Positions 17,378-26,401 of a stretch of 64,000 nt of DNA are shown here, in pieces. The stretch spans positions 620,001-684,000 of the forward strand of contig NZ_LMAU01000001.1 of NCBI RefSeq assembly GCF_001441535.1, read 5' to 3'. The DNA is from Tsuneonella troitsensis (GTDB lineage: Bacteria > Pseudomonadota > Alphaproteobacteria > Sphingomonadales > Sphingomonadaceae). The first letter of the stretch is position 1. The number at the start of each line of letters is the position of its first letter. The translations under genes and the position numbers were made by a program. Below the pieces are notes generated by a model. The model ran no database searches. It saw nothing but the letters and a program-made list of their open reading frames with translations, and was not told the DNA's origin.

Positions 17378-18582
17378 TCAAATCCCGTCCGCTTTTGGCC
17401 GGAATAACATGGGACCGTAGACGAACAGATAAACGGCGAACGCTGCACCCCAGGCAAGCGCCGAGACCTGCATTCCTGGTGTGAAATCGAAGAGCCCCAG
17501 CGGAGCTAGCACCCTTAGGGCGGCTCCTACGGTCACGAGCGTGTAAAGAAGTACCGTTGGCGCATCAGCGCGAAGTTGATGACCGGTGTGCCCGAGAGTG
17601 GCCCGCGTCATCACCGCGAGGATCATCGTGGCCATGGCCCCCGAGGTCAACGCGTGGATCGCGGCAGAGCGCGGGACGATGTCGCCGAGTATCGAAACTG
17701 CCAGGAGCGCGAGGCCGATAGGAATCCACAGATAACCGACGTGGAGTATCAGGACGAGGGGATCCCGCGCGGCCCGCACACCGCTCCAGCGCGCTAGTCG
17801 CACTGTCTGGAATACGGCAGCGGCCCCAAGCAAGATTCCCGCGAAAAGGGCATTCGGTGCGGCTACCCAGACCAGAAGAGCGGCACCCGTGAGGACGAGC
17901 GTAGCGATATCGTACCTTGTCGGCTGACCCGGCAGTCCTTCACGTACGCCGTTTCGAGAGAGCCAGTTGCGCGTGAACGAAGGGATGATCCTACCCCCGA
18001 TCAGCGAGATCATCAGCACAATCACCGCGAGACCGGCGCGCCATCCCAGCCCCTCGTCGGCGACGAACCCGAGCGCGACACCGTGGTCTACCGCGTTGGC
18101 CACGCCGAGCATCATGACCAGCGCCACCACCGGCAAGTTGCGGTTTTTCGCCGCAAGCACTTCGCGTGCCGCGAGCGCTGCGAGCACGACATAAAAGCCG
18201 ACATCGATCACGAACGCCGCCATTCCGATCGTTGCCGACCAAAGCACTGCCGCGCGTCCCGCGACCCATAACAGGAGCAAGGCCAACAGGGGCCGCCCGG
18301 CGATAGGCAGTCTGCCGGTCCAGTTGGGAATCGCCGTAAGGAGAAACCCCGCAACGACCGCTCCGACGAATCCGAACAGCATCTCGTGACGATGCCAGGA
18401 CAGAGGATCGAACGCGCTGGGTAGAGTCACCGTCCCGGCCAAGGCCATGAGCCACAGGGTGAGTGCGATGATCGCCCAGGCAGCGCCGCCGAAAAAGGTC
18501 TGAAGCCTCCGCGCAGGAAGGCCGGCGACGCCGCCATCCGGGCGCGGCGCAGAGCCAGCATGCGCTCACCTCGGGTCAACAC
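17378..18582 (-). pseudogene. nnrS: NnrS family heme/copper membrane protein, frameshifted near the 5' end
   Basis: NnrS proteins are multi-pass membrane proteins linked to nitric oxide stress and cbb3/denitrification loci. The frame from 18448 down encodes about 356 residues with some 11 transmembrane segments and conserved motifs (SWHRHEMLFGFVGAVVAGFLLTA, GRIIPSFTRNWLS, LTSGAMATMILAVMTRATLGHTG). The true N-terminus is in another frame: from a GTG at 18580-18582 with AAGGGAG upstream it reads ERMLALRRARM...FLRGGFRPF, typical of NnrS, then must slip at the A5 run 18492-18496 to continue FGGAAWAIIALTLW. One more A would restore a single frame. Either a real frameshift, a phase-variable tract or a sequencing error. 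It is the last gene of the cco-hemN operon. Confidence 0.75.
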
Positions 18583-18639
18583 CAGCAAATCTCCCTTGGC
18601 AGTTTATTCAAGGTCTCGCCCCTGACCGCGTCTGCTCGA

Positions 18640-18915
18640 TCAAGTCGAAGCATCGGTCACGGCGTTCGCATCGCCTCCTATGACAAAGACCCAGATCAGC
18701 GCGCACGCTATCCAACCAGTGTTGAAGATCGCCAGCGCGAGCCACACCGCGGACGTTGGCGCACGCCGCCTTCCCGGGCCGGGGACCAACTCGCCTTCGT
18801 GTCTACCCGATACCATCCGCACCACGTCGCGCATGTGAAGCAGCAGCCAGAGGCCCGCGCCGAGACTGATTATTGCGAAAAGGCCCAAGAGGGCGGGAAA
18901 AAACCAGAGGGGCAC
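18640..18915 (-). CDS. Small two-helix membrane protein between hemN and nnrS
   Basis: A 91-residue protein with two transmembrane segments (about 4-26, FFPALLGLFAIISLGAGLWLLL, and about 62-82, LALAIFNTGWIACALIWVFVI) separated by a basic loop. The start is a GTG at 18913-18915 preceded by AGGAAAGGA; the longer in-frame extension has no ribosome site and would overlap hemN. It lies 19 bases after the hemN stop and about 57 bases before nnrS, in the same operon. No named family is recognised; a role in cbb3 biogenesis or NO metabolism is only an inference from position. Confidence 0.65.
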   Translation of the reverse strand: MPLWFFPALLGLFAIISLGAGLWLLLHMRDVVRMVSGRHEGELVPGPGRRRAPTSAVWLALAIFNTGWIACALIWVFVIGGDANAVTDAST

Positions 18916-18934
18916 CGAAAGTCCTTTCCTAATC

Positions 18935-20257
18935 TCAAACCGCCGAGCTGAACCTCTGGAGCGATTGCTCCCGATAGGGGTCGAACAGGGCCGCGATCGT
19001 ACGCACGTAAGGCAGCCCATCAGGTGCAATCGACAGATGGCCTTGCTCGAGCGTTGCGAGGTTGCGCATAATGAACGGACGAAGGGTTTCGGCCACCTCG
19101 GTCTCGAGCAAGGGCGGGAGCGTGGCGCGCCCCTGACAGAGCAACTGCTCGATGATCCGCCCGCGCATCGCGTCGCCAGGCGACCGCAATATCCCTCGCC
19201 GAGCTGCGGCCTGGCCTTGCGAAACCATCATCCGATAGCGGCCGCTGTTCTTCTCGTTCTGCGCCAACAAGTGCGGGAACGCGCTGATTGCGGAGGCGCC
19301 GAGTCCAATAAGGTTGGGCGCGTCATCGTCCGTAAAGCCCTGGAAGTTGCGGCGCAGGTTGCCTTCGAGCGTTGCGTGGGCCAGCGGGTCGCCGCCGGGG
19401 CGAGCGAAGTGGTCGAAACCTACCGGTACGTAGCCGTGTGTGCACAGGTAAGCGTAGCCGAGCCAAGCCATCGCGAAGCGCTCCGCTTGGGCTGGCAGCC
19501 GGGTCGCGTCGATCACGCGCTGGCGCGGCACGATGTGCGGCACATGCGCGTAGCCGAAAAGGGCAATGCGATCGGCGCCGAGCACCCGGGTACGCTGAAG
19601 GCTGTCCAGCACATCGTCACGCGACTGGCCGGGCAGGCCATACATCAGATCGAAATTGAGCGAAGTCACGCCGGCACTCCGAAGCCAGTCAACCGCTTGG
19701 ACGATCAGGTCTTCGCTCTGCACCCGTCCGATCGCCTCCTGACAATGCACCGCGAACGTCTGCACACCGAGGCTCGCGCGCTCGATCCCGATCGACTTGA
19801 TCGTTGCGGCCCACTCGGCCGTTATCGTGCGAGGATCGAGCTCGATCGAGAACACCGGATTGTCCAGACGAAAACGGATCGTCAGGTCATCGACCAGCCG
19901 GACGAAGTCGGTTGGCGTGATCGCATTCGGGCTACCCCCGCCAAAGGTCACGCGACGAACGCGCGCGCCCGCCGGTATGCGATTCGAAACGACCGCGATC
20001 TCGCGATGAAGCGCAGCGAGGTATGAATCTAGCCGCTGGCGGCGCCCCGCCGCACCGGTGTTGCAGCCGCAATAGTGGCAAATCTTCTCGCAGAACGGAA
20101 TGTGAAGGTAGAGCGACACATCCCCCTCAAGGTCTTCGAGCGCGGCCGGGTAGAGCGCGGCGTCGATGTCCCTGAACTCGGCAGCTGTCGGGAAGCTGGT
20201 GTAGCGTGGGACCGGCGTTTGGAGCAGCTCAGGGTAATACGGCCAGCCTGCGGTCAT
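18935..20257 (-). CDS. hemN: Oxygen-independent coproporphyrinogen III oxidase (radical SAM)
   Basis: Converts coproporphyrinogen III to protoporphyrinogen IX without oxygen, so heme for cbb3 oxidase can be made under microaerobic conditions. The 440-residue protein has the radical SAM cluster motif at Cys56, Cys60, Cys63 plus Cys65 (FCEKICHYCGC), the GGGSPN SAM motif, and the HemN C-terminal region (QGFTDDDAPNLIGLGASAIS). These are HemN proper, not the HemW paralogue. The ATG overlaps the ccoS stop by 4 bases, so it is part of the cco operon, an arrangement common in FNR-controlled respiratory clusters. Confidence 0.95.
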   Translation of the reverse strand: MTAGWPYYPELLQTPVPRYTSFPTAAEFRDIDAALYPAALEDLEGDVSLYLHIPFCEKICHYCGCNTGAAGRRQRLDSYLAALHREIAVVSNRIPAGARVRRVTFGGGSPNAITPTDFVRLVDDLTIRFRLDNPVFSIELDPRTITAEWAATIKSIGIERASLGVQTFAVHCQEAIGRVQSEDLIVQAVDWLRSAGVTSLNFDLMYGLPGQSRDDVLDSLQRTRVLGADRIALFGYAHVPHIVPRQRVIDATRLPAQAERFAMAWLGYAYLCTHGYVPVGFDHFARPGGDPLAHATLEGNLRRNFQGFTDDDAPNLIGLGASAISAFPHLLAQNEKNSGRYRMMVSQGQAAARRGILRSPGDAMRGRIIEQLLCQGRATLPPLLETEVAETLRPFIMRNLATLEQGHLSIAPDGLPYVRTIAALFDPYREQSLQRFSSAV

Positions 20258-20406
20258 GGCGTCTCGTCCTCTTCGTCGATCAGGATGCGATTGGCGGCGC
20301 CGTCGAGGTCCTCGAATTGTCCATTGCGCATCGCCCAGAAAAACACGCCAAGCCCGGCTAGGCCCATGAGCAGGGCAAGCGGGATGAGGACGGCCAGCCC
20401 GCTCAT
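20254..20406 (-). CDS. ccoS: cbb3-type cytochrome oxidase assembly protein CcoS
   Basis: A 50-residue protein: MSGLAVLIPLALLMGLAGLG, one transmembrane helix at about 4-25, then FFWAMRNGQFEDLDGAANRIL and an acidic tail. The WAxxxGQFDDLxxxxxRIL signature is diagnostic of CcoS, required to insert heme/copper cofactors into CcoN. Its ATG overlaps the ccoI stop and its TGA overlaps the hemN ATG, so translation is coupled on both sides. Confidence 0.95.
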   Translation of the reverse strand: MSGLAVLIPLALLMGLAGLGVFFWAMRNGQFEDLDGAANRILIDEEDETP

Positions 20407-22526
20407 CGGGCGGACCTTGCGAGGCGGAGCGAATTGGCGACCACTACAAGTGAGCTCGTCGACATCGCCAAGGCGGCGATCAGGGGAGTCACCAGTCCAG
20501 CGAGAGCGAGCGGCACGGCAAGCAGGTTATAGCCGATCGCGAAGACGAAATTCTGCCGCACTACCACCATGCACCGCCGGGCCACTCTGACCGCGATCAC
20601 GACGGGCATCAGTCTCTCACCGATGAACACCGCGTCGGCCGCCTGCTGGCTGGCGTCGCTCGCAGTGCCGGGCGCGATCGAAGCATGAGCCGCAGCCAAC
20701 GCAGGGCCATCGTTGAGCCCGTCGCCAACCATGAGCGGGCGGTGCCCCTCGCTGTTCAGCGCCTCGAGGAGGGCGAGCTTTTGCGCCGGAATCATCGACC
20801 CGGTGCCCGCGATGCCCAGCTCGCGTGCGACCGCACTTACGGCGGCTTCGGCATCACCCGAGGAAATCGAGACGGAAATGCCCATGGCTTTCAACGCGTC
20901 GACTGTACTTCTCGCGTCCACGCGAAGCCCGTCGTGGAACGCGATCGCCGTTTCGGTGGCGCCAATGCGCAGGGTCACGCCCATCTCACCGGGTAAACCC
21001 CTCGGTCGCTCCAGAGCGACCTTTACCCCATCGGCGGTGCCGTGCAGTCCGGTTCCGGCGAGCTCCCTGACATCTACTACGGCCGCGGGGACGATGCTGT
21101 GGGCGAGCAGCGTCTTCGCCAGTCCAACACTCAGCGGATGCCGGCTGTGTTGGGCGAGTGCGAGTGCGATGGATTTTGCACGTGCGTCGAGATTTCCAAC
21201 AAGCGCCCTGGGTTCTCCCAGGGTCAGCGTCCCGGTCTTGTCGAACAGCGCCACATCCACTTCGGCGAGCCGTTCCAGTGCGCTGCCGTCCTTGACCAGC
21301 AGGCCTTTCCTGATCAGCGCTCCGGACGCCACGACTTGCGCCGCGGGCACCGCCAGTCCCATCGCGCAGGGGCATGTGATGATGAGAACCGCGATTGCGA
21401 TCACCAGAGACTGGTGCCAGCCAGCCCCGGCGAGCATCCAGCCGGCGAACGCGAGCGCCGCCAACGCGTGAACTGCTGGCGCGTACAGCCGGGAGGCCCT
21501 GTCGGCGATGCGGACGTAGCGGCTCCGCGACTGGCCAGCCTCGTCCATAAGCCGGGCGATCTCGGCAATCGCGGTATCGCCCGCGACCGCGGTTATCCGC
21601 ACCCGTAAGGGATCAAGCAGGTTGATCGCACCGGCGTGGACAATCTCTCCCTCCTTGACCGGCTGTGGCGCGCTTTCGCCGGTCAGCATGGCATTGTCGA
21701 TTGCGCCCCTGCCGCTTTCGACGATGCCGTCCGCTGCAAGAGCCTCACCTGCCGCGATCAGCATAAGCATCCCGGGTTCAAGACGAGCGGCTTCTATCCG
21801 CCGTAGCGAGCCGTCGGGCTGGACTACCCCCGCGCTGCGGCCCATTCGTCCGAGCAGTGCTCCCATTCCCGCTCGGGTGCGACTGCGCATCGATGCATCG
21901 AGCGCACGGCCTGCAAGGAGAAAGAACAACAGCATCACCGCGCCGTCGAAGTAGGCGTGCGCACCTCCGATGGCGGTCTCGTACACGCTCAGCGCGGTGG
22001 CGAGCAGCACGCCGATCGAAATCGGCACGTCCATGTTGGTGCGGCCGCGACGCAGCGCGGTAAGCGCAGAAGCAAAGAACGGCCGACCCGAGTAGGCAAC
22101 CACCGGAAGTGCGATCAGCGCAGACAGCCAGTGGAATACGTCGCGAGTTGCCCCACTGGCGCCCGACCAGACGCTTACGGACAGCAGCATGATATTCATC
22201 ATTCCGAACCCCGCGACGCCCAAAGCGCGGATGAGCGTGCGGGCCTCGTGGTCCTCCTCCTCGCGGAAACTCATGATTGCAGGATGGGCCTCGAAACCGA
22301 GGTTGCGAAGCGCCTCGGTCAGCGCACTTTCGTCAAGGGAGGGCTCATGGCGCACCGTGACCCTTTTGGCGGACAGATTGACCCGCGCCGCCGAGACTCC
22401 GACAACATCGCCTAGACCGCGCTCGATCTTGGCGATGCATGCCGCGCAACGCATGCTGGGCACCGTGAAGCGAGTTACTTCAAGTGCTTGCGAGGTCTCC
22501 GCCGCGATGGTCACGGGCGCGTTCAT
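20403..22526 (-). CDS. ccoI: Copper-transporting P-type ATPase CcoI/FixI
   Basis: A 707-residue P1B-type ATPase that supplies copper for CcoN. The N-terminal heavy-metal domain has MRCAAC (Cys27, Cys30). The membrane motif CPC (IITCPCAMGLAVP), the actuator TGES, the phosphorylation site DKTGT and the hinge GDGLNDGPAL are all present. The CcoI rather than CopA subtype is assigned from its place between ccoH and ccoS, with 4-base overlaps at both ends. Localisation: inner membrane, exporting Cu(I) to the periplasmic face for oxidase assembly. Confidence 0.95.
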   Translation of the reverse strand: MNAPVTIAAETSQALEVTRFTVPSMRCAACIAKIERGLGDVVGVSAARVNLSAKRVTVRHEPSLDESALTEALRNLGFEAHPAIMSFREEEDHEARTLIRALGVAGFGMMNIMLLSVSVWSGASGATRDVFHWLSALIALPVVAYSGRPFFASALTALRRGRTNMDVPISIGVLLATALSVYETAIGGAHAYFDGAVMLLFFLLAGRALDASMRSRTRAGMGALLGRMGRSAGVVQPDGSLRRIEAARLEPGMLMLIAAGEALAADGIVESGRGAIDNAMLTGESAPQPVKEGEIVHAGAINLLDPLRVRITAVAGDTAIAEIARLMDEAGQSRSRYVRIADRASRLYAPAVHALAALAFAGWMLAGAGWHQSLVIAIAVLIITCPCAMGLAVPAAQVVASGALIRKGLLVKDGSALERLAEVDVALFDKTGTLTLGEPRALVGNLDARAKSIALALAQHSRHPLSVGLAKTLLAHSIVPAAVVDVRELAGTGLHGTADGVKVALERPRGLPGEMGVTLRIGATETAIAFHDGLRVDARSTVDALKAMGISVSISSGDAEAAVSAVARELGIAGTGSMIPAQKLALLEALNSEGHRPLMVGDGLNDGPALAAAHASIAPGTASDASQQAADAVFIGERLMPVVIAVRVARRCMVVVRQNFVFAIGYNLLAVPLALAGLVTPLIAALAMSTSSLVVVANSLRLARSAR

Positions 22527-22969
22527 TCGACCGGCTCCTGCTTGGACCAGCGCCGGCCCTGCGCCTCGATATGCAGGCGAATGGTCCAGCGCCCATTCCC
22601 GACCGGCGTGTCTGAAGCGAAGTGGCCCGGTGCGACTTCGGTGAAGGTCAGCGCGGTGGTTTCTGGCTTTCCGAGCGGGCGCCGCAGCGTAGCTTCGACC
22701 GTGGCTCCGGTGGGAACCGACTTGGTCGCGATGTCGATCACACCATCGTCGTTACGCCTTACATCGGCCGCCCAGCCTAACGCATTCTGCCGATCGGCTT
22801 CCTGAAGCCAGCCGTTGAACTTCTGGCTCGCGACATAGGAGTTTTCGACCACGACCCCGCCAAAGCCGCGCGTGGCGAGCGACGCCATGAACAGGTTGAC
22901 CGCGACGACCACACCAAACCCGGCGACCAGGATGATCGCCATTTGCCGCCCGGTGAACTCGCGCCTCAT
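22523..22969 (-). CDS. ccoH: cbb3 oxidase assembly protein CcoH/FixH
   Basis: A 148-residue single-pass membrane protein with an N-terminal helix (about 8-29, MAIILVAGFGVVVAVNLFMA) and a periplasmic beta-domain (VENSYVASQKFNGWL...ALGWAADV...GHFASDTPVGNGRWTIRLHIEAQG), matching FixH. It stabilises the CcoNOP complex during assembly. The stop overlaps the ccoI ATG and its start overlaps the ccoG stop (both ATGA), in the canonical G-H-I-S order. Confidence 0.93.
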   Translation of the reverse strand: MRREFTGRQMAIILVAGFGVVVAVNLFMASLATRGFGGVVVENSYVASQKFNGWLQEADRQNALGWAADVRRNDDGVIDIATKSVPTGATVEATLRRPLGKPETTALTFTEVAPGHFASDTPVGNGRWTIRLHIEAQGRRWSKQEPVE

Positions 22970-24540
22970 CCGTCCTCACCCGGTGCGGAAAAGCGGGTTT
23001 CTTCGAGCGCGGTTTCGCGTTGCTCATCCTGCGAAGTGACGCGGAAGCTGAAGTCTTGGGCCGGAGTGCCCCGGGGAACCGCGACATAAGCGCGCACCGC
23101 GCGGGTCTGGTCGGCAGGGACACTGATCATCTGTCTTGGCGCGGCACCTCCGCGCCCGATTGTGTCGGTCCATATGACCGCGCCGGGCAGCCCTTCGATT
23201 GCCACTTCCATATCGCGCGGGCGCCCTTCCATATTGCGGAGCCTCAGCGTGTAGGCGTTGCGCACCGAACCGTCGCTCATGAGCATGAAGGGCGGGTTCC
23301 TGTCAGGCGAAACGGTCAGGTCCGTGCGGGTGCGAGTGCCAAGCGCGAACAGCATGGCGGCCCCGATGCTGCCCCAGATCAGGGAATAGGCGACCGTCCG
23401 CGGGCGCAGCAGAGTTCGCCATGGCGAGCGCGGGGTCTCGCCCCTTGCCTCCCGCTCGCAGTCCTCGAGCGTCGCGTAGTCGATCAGGCCGCGCGGACGA
23501 CCGACCTCAGCCATCACCCGGTCGCACGCGTCGATGCACAGGGCGCACGTGATGCAACCGATTTGGGGTCCCTCGCGGATATCGATCCCTGTCGGGCAGA
23601 CGGCCACGCATTGCAGGCAGTCGATGCAGTCCCCGAAGTGAGCGGGATCCTTTTCCGCCTTCTTGACGCTGCCCCTTGGTTCGCCGCGCCAGTCCTTGTA
23701 CGTGACGAGAAGCGACTTTTCGTCGAGCATTGCCGACTGGATGCGGGGCCATGGGCACATGTAGATGCACACCTGTTCCCGCATGAATCCACCCAAGGTG
23801 AAGGTCGTCAGAGTGAGGATGCCAACGGTCATGTAAGCCACGGGATCAGCCTCGCCCGCGAAGAACTCCCGCAGCAGTGTCGGCGCGTCGGCGAAGTAGA
23901 GGATCCACGCCCCGCCGGTCACGAGGCTGACGAGCAGGTAGATCGACCACTTGAAGCTGCGCTTGGCGATCTTTCCTGGCCCCCAAGGCGCTTGGTCGAG
24001 GCGAATGCGGGCATTGCGGTCGCCGTCCACGAAGCGGTCGATGTGCTGGAACAGATCGGTCCACACCGTCTGCGGGCAGGCATAGCCGCACCACGCGCGG
24101 CCCACCGCGCTGGTTACCAGGAACAACCCGATTCCCGCCATGATCAGCAAACCCGCGACGAAGTAGAACTCGTGCGGCCAGATCTCGATGTCGAACATGT
24201 AGAAGCGTCGGTTGGCTATATCGACCAACACCGCCTGGTCCGGCGCGTAGGCACCGCGGTTCCACCGTATCCACGGCGTCACGTAATAGATGCCCAAGGC
24301 GACCAGCATCACGAGCCACTTGAATCTGCGGAATGGCCCGTCGATGCGCTTATTGTGGACGCGCTTGCGCTTCTCGAACAGTTTTTGCGGCAGGTGCTGG
24401 CGGGGTGGTTGGTGCGGCTCGTGCCGGTGAGTTGAAGCTTCCGGCCCCGCGACGGCACTGCTTACCGGTTCGTTGGTTTTCGGGATGCCGTCCTCGGCGA
24501 CCGAACGCCCCTTGATGATGGGGTCCTCAGGGTTGTTCAT
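22966..24540 (-). CDS. ccoG: Cytochrome c oxidase accessory protein CcoG (RdxA/FixG)
   Basis: A 524-residue membrane iron-sulfur protein, thought to reduce copper for oxidase assembly. About five transmembrane segments, a polyferredoxin region with two cluster motifs (CIDCLQCVAVCPTG and CITCALCIDACD) and the C-terminal Ig-like periplasmic domain (FMLMSDGSVRNAYTLRLRNM) are seen; Cys pairs GYACPQTVW and CIYMCPWPR are also typical. The start MNNPEDPIIKG overlaps the ccoP stop by 14 bases; a longer frame upstream is inside ccoP and less likely. Confidence 0.93.
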   Translation of the reverse strand: MNNPEDPIIKGRSVAEDGIPKTNEPVSSAVAGPEASTHRHEPHQPPRQHLPQKLFEKRKRVHNKRIDGPFRRFKWLVMLVALGIYYVTPWIRWNRGAYAPDQAVLVDIANRRFYMFDIEIWPHEFYFVAGLLIMAGIGLFLVTSAVGRAWCGYACPQTVWTDLFQHIDRFVDGDRNARIRLDQAPWGPGKIAKRSFKWSIYLLVSLVTGGAWILYFADAPTLLREFFAGEADPVAYMTVGILTLTTFTLGGFMREQVCIYMCPWPRIQSAMLDEKSLLVTYKDWRGEPRGSVKKAEKDPAHFGDCIDCLQCVAVCPTGIDIREGPQIGCITCALCIDACDRVMAEVGRPRGLIDYATLEDCEREARGETPRSPWRTLLRPRTVAYSLIWGSIGAAMLFALGTRTRTDLTVSPDRNPPFMLMSDGSVRNAYTLRLRNMEGRPRDMEVAIEGLPGAVIWTDTIGRGGAAPRQMISVPADQTRAVRAYVAVPRGTPAQDFSFRVTSQDEQRETALEETRFSAPGEDG

Positions 24541-25447
24541 CGACCTGAATTTCCGGGTCTTTGGCGACCTCCACGAAATCTTCGCCTCCCCCGAGGGAAT
24601 GAACATAAGCGGCGAGCATCTTGATCGTCACGGGATCAAGTCTGCGTTCCCATTTAGGCATCATGCCCATGCGGGGATCGAGGATCTGGCGCGCGACATC
24701 TTCGCGCGCGCTTCCGTAAAGCCAGATCGCATCGTTAAGTGCCGGGGCCCCTTGGGCCCGATCTCCCCCGCCGGCAGGTCCATGGCAAACCACGCAGTTG
24801 TCGGCATAGATCTGCGCGCCGGCAGCGGTGGGTGGTGCCTTACCACTGAGTGAGAGGACGTGGCTTACCAATTCGTTCAGTTGAGCTGGCTCGAATACAC
24901 CTTCGTATGGCGGCATAGCGCTCATGCGGGTCTTGTCGTGGGCCTGCTGGCGGATGCCGTGGGTGATCGTGTACTCGATCGCCCTCAGGTCACCGCCCCA
25001 CAGCCAGTCGTCGTCGTTGAGGTTGGGATAACCGGGGCTGCCGGCTGCACCCGAGCCGTGACATTGGACGCAATTGACGAGAAACGCAGCGCGGCCGCCC
25101 GCTACCGCCTGCGCCATCAAAGGGCTGTTGTCGGGGAGGCGCTCGATCGGAATTTGGGACAGCGCCTCGCGTACCGTCTGTCGGGACTGATCGGCGACGC
25201 GCATCTCTTGGGCGAGCTGGCCGCGGCTGGACCAGCCAAGGACACCTTCCGTGCCTCTTTCTATCAACGGCCAGGCCGGATAGAGGACGATGTAGACCAC
25301 ACCCCAGATGATCGTGAGGTACAAGGTCCATAACCACCACCGCGGCATGGGTGTGTCGAGTTCCTCGATACCGTCCCACTCATGGCCGACGGTCTCGGTC
25401 CCGGTGGGCAGGTCGATGCGTTTGCCGCTCGGGCGCTCATTCGCCAT
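24527..25447 (-). CDS. ccoP: cbb3 oxidase diheme cytochrome c subunit CcoP
   Basis: A 306-residue electron-entry subunit. The N-terminus has the CcoP signature (HEWDGIEELDTPMPRWWLW), one transmembrane helix (about 37-57) and two c-type heme motifs, CVQCH (126-130) and CVVCH (218-222), with distal Met ligands in later loops (MSAMPPYEG, MGMMPKW). It receives electrons from the periplasmic cytochrome c pool and passes them to CcoO/CcoN. The ATG overlaps the ccoQ coding end by 11 bases. Confidence 0.96.
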   Translation of the reverse strand: MANERPSGKRIDLPTGTETVGHEWDGIEELDTPMPRWWLWTLYLTIIWGVVYIVLYPAWPLIERGTEGVLGWSSRGQLAQEMRVADQSRQTVREALSQIPIERLPDNSPLMAQAVAGGRAAFLVNCVQCHGSGAAGSPGYPNLNDDDWLWGGDLRAIEYTITHGIRQQAHDKTRMSAMPPYEGVFEPAQLNELVSHVLSLSGKAPPTAAGAQIYADNCVVCHGPAGGGDRAQGAPALNDAIWLYGSAREDVARQILDPRMGMMPKWERRLDPVTIKMLAAYVHSLGGGEDFVEVAKDPEIQVDEQP

Positions 25448-25601
25448 CGTCTTGATCCTTGAAGATCGAATGCGCAGCATTGTGGTTGTGTGTGCGGGCC
25501 CCGGGCCGGAAGGGCCAGGCACACAGGCCAAGGAAGATGACGAAGATAGCTACCAGCGCGTAGCTGTCGGCGAAGTGCCGAAGCTGCTCGTACAAGCTCA
25601 T
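25437..25601 (-). CDS. ccoQ: cbb3 oxidase small subunit CcoQ/FixQ
   Basis: A 54-residue protein ([20 protein letters not shown]...), one transmembrane helix at about 14-31, then the CcoQ tail ([20 protein letters not shown]). CcoQ stabilises the interaction of CcoP with the CcoNO core. Its start overlaps the ccoO stop by 4 bases and its stop lies inside the ccoP start region, as in other ccoNOQP operons. Confidence 0.93.
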   Translation of the reverse strand: MSLYEQLRHFADSYALVAIFVIFLGLCAWPFRPGARTHNHNAAHSIFKDQDDGE

Positions 25602-26401
25602 CGTCCCTTCTCCTCGGCGAGTTCCTCGAGTGGTGCGGCACTGTCGAAGTCCACGAGCGTGCCAAGCATCTGCAAATAAGCGACCAGCGCGTCCATCTCG
25701 GTCAGCCGTTCCGGGTCGCCATCGAAATCGCGGACTTGCGCCTTGGGATAGCGCTCGGTCAGATCGCCCGCGTCGAGGTCAATACTGGCCTGGGCCCGCA
25801 GGTCGTGGCTCGCCAGCGAAACATCCCTATCGCTGTAGGGCACGCCTACTCGTTGGAGTGCCCGGAGCGTCGCCTCGGCGTCGGTGTCGATATCGGTGTC
25901 TGCCAGGAAGCTGTACTGGGGCATGACGCTTTCGGGCACGACGCTCTGCGGGTCCTTGAGATGCTGCACGTGCCACTCGTCGGAATAGCGCCCGCCTACG
26001 CGCGCGAGGTCTGGCCCGGTACGCTTGGAGCCCCATTGGAATGGGTGGTCGTACATGCTCTCGGCGGCGAGGCTGTAGTGGCCGTAGCGCTCGACCTCGT
26101 CCCGGAAGGGCCGGATCATCTGGCTGTGGCAAAGATAGCAGCCTTCGCGGACGTAGATGTCCCGGCCGGCCTGCTCGAGCGGGGTGTAGGGGCGCATACC
26201 CTCCACTTTCTCGATGGTATTGTCGATCCAGAACAGCGGAGCGATCTCGACGATGCCGCCAATCGACACCGCGATCAGCGTGCCGAGGGCAAGTAGCGAG
26301 ACGTTCCGCTCCAGTCGCTTGTGGCCGGTGACTGGGACCCTGACCTCGGTCGGCTCCACGACCATGCGCCGCTCGCCGGGAAGGTTCGAATGCGTGCTCA
26401 T
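25598..26401 (-). CDS. ccoO: cbb3 oxidase monoheme cytochrome c subunit CcoO
   Basis: A 267-residue membrane-anchored cytochrome c. One transmembrane segment (about 34-58) is followed by [17 protein letters not shown], with the heme motif CYLCH at 88-92, then the family block [41 protein letters not shown]. The distal Met is in SVMPQYSFL. The start [12 protein letters not shown] overlaps the ccoN stop (ATGA); the frame stays open far upstream inside ccoN, but that is a shadow. Confidence 0.96.
   Translation of the reverse strand: MSTHSNLPGERRMVVEPTEVRVPVTGHKRLERNVSLLALGTLIAVSIGGIVEIAPLFWIDNTIEKVEGMRPYTPLEQAGRDIYVREGCYLCHSQMIRPFRDEVERYGHYSLAAESMYDHPFQWGSKRTGPDLARVGGRYSDEWHVQHLKDPQSVVPESVMPQYSFLADTDIDTDAEATLRALQRVGVPYSDRDVSLASHDLRAQASIDLDAGDLTERYPKAQVRDFDGDPERLTEMDALVAYLQMLGTLVDFDSAAPLEELAEEKGR

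Noticed and set aside
18492-18496. Programmed frameshifting as the explanation for nnrS
   Set aside because: An A5 tract without a slippery heptamer or downstream structure is a poor programmed site, and no family precedent is known to me; deletion or sequencing error is simpler.
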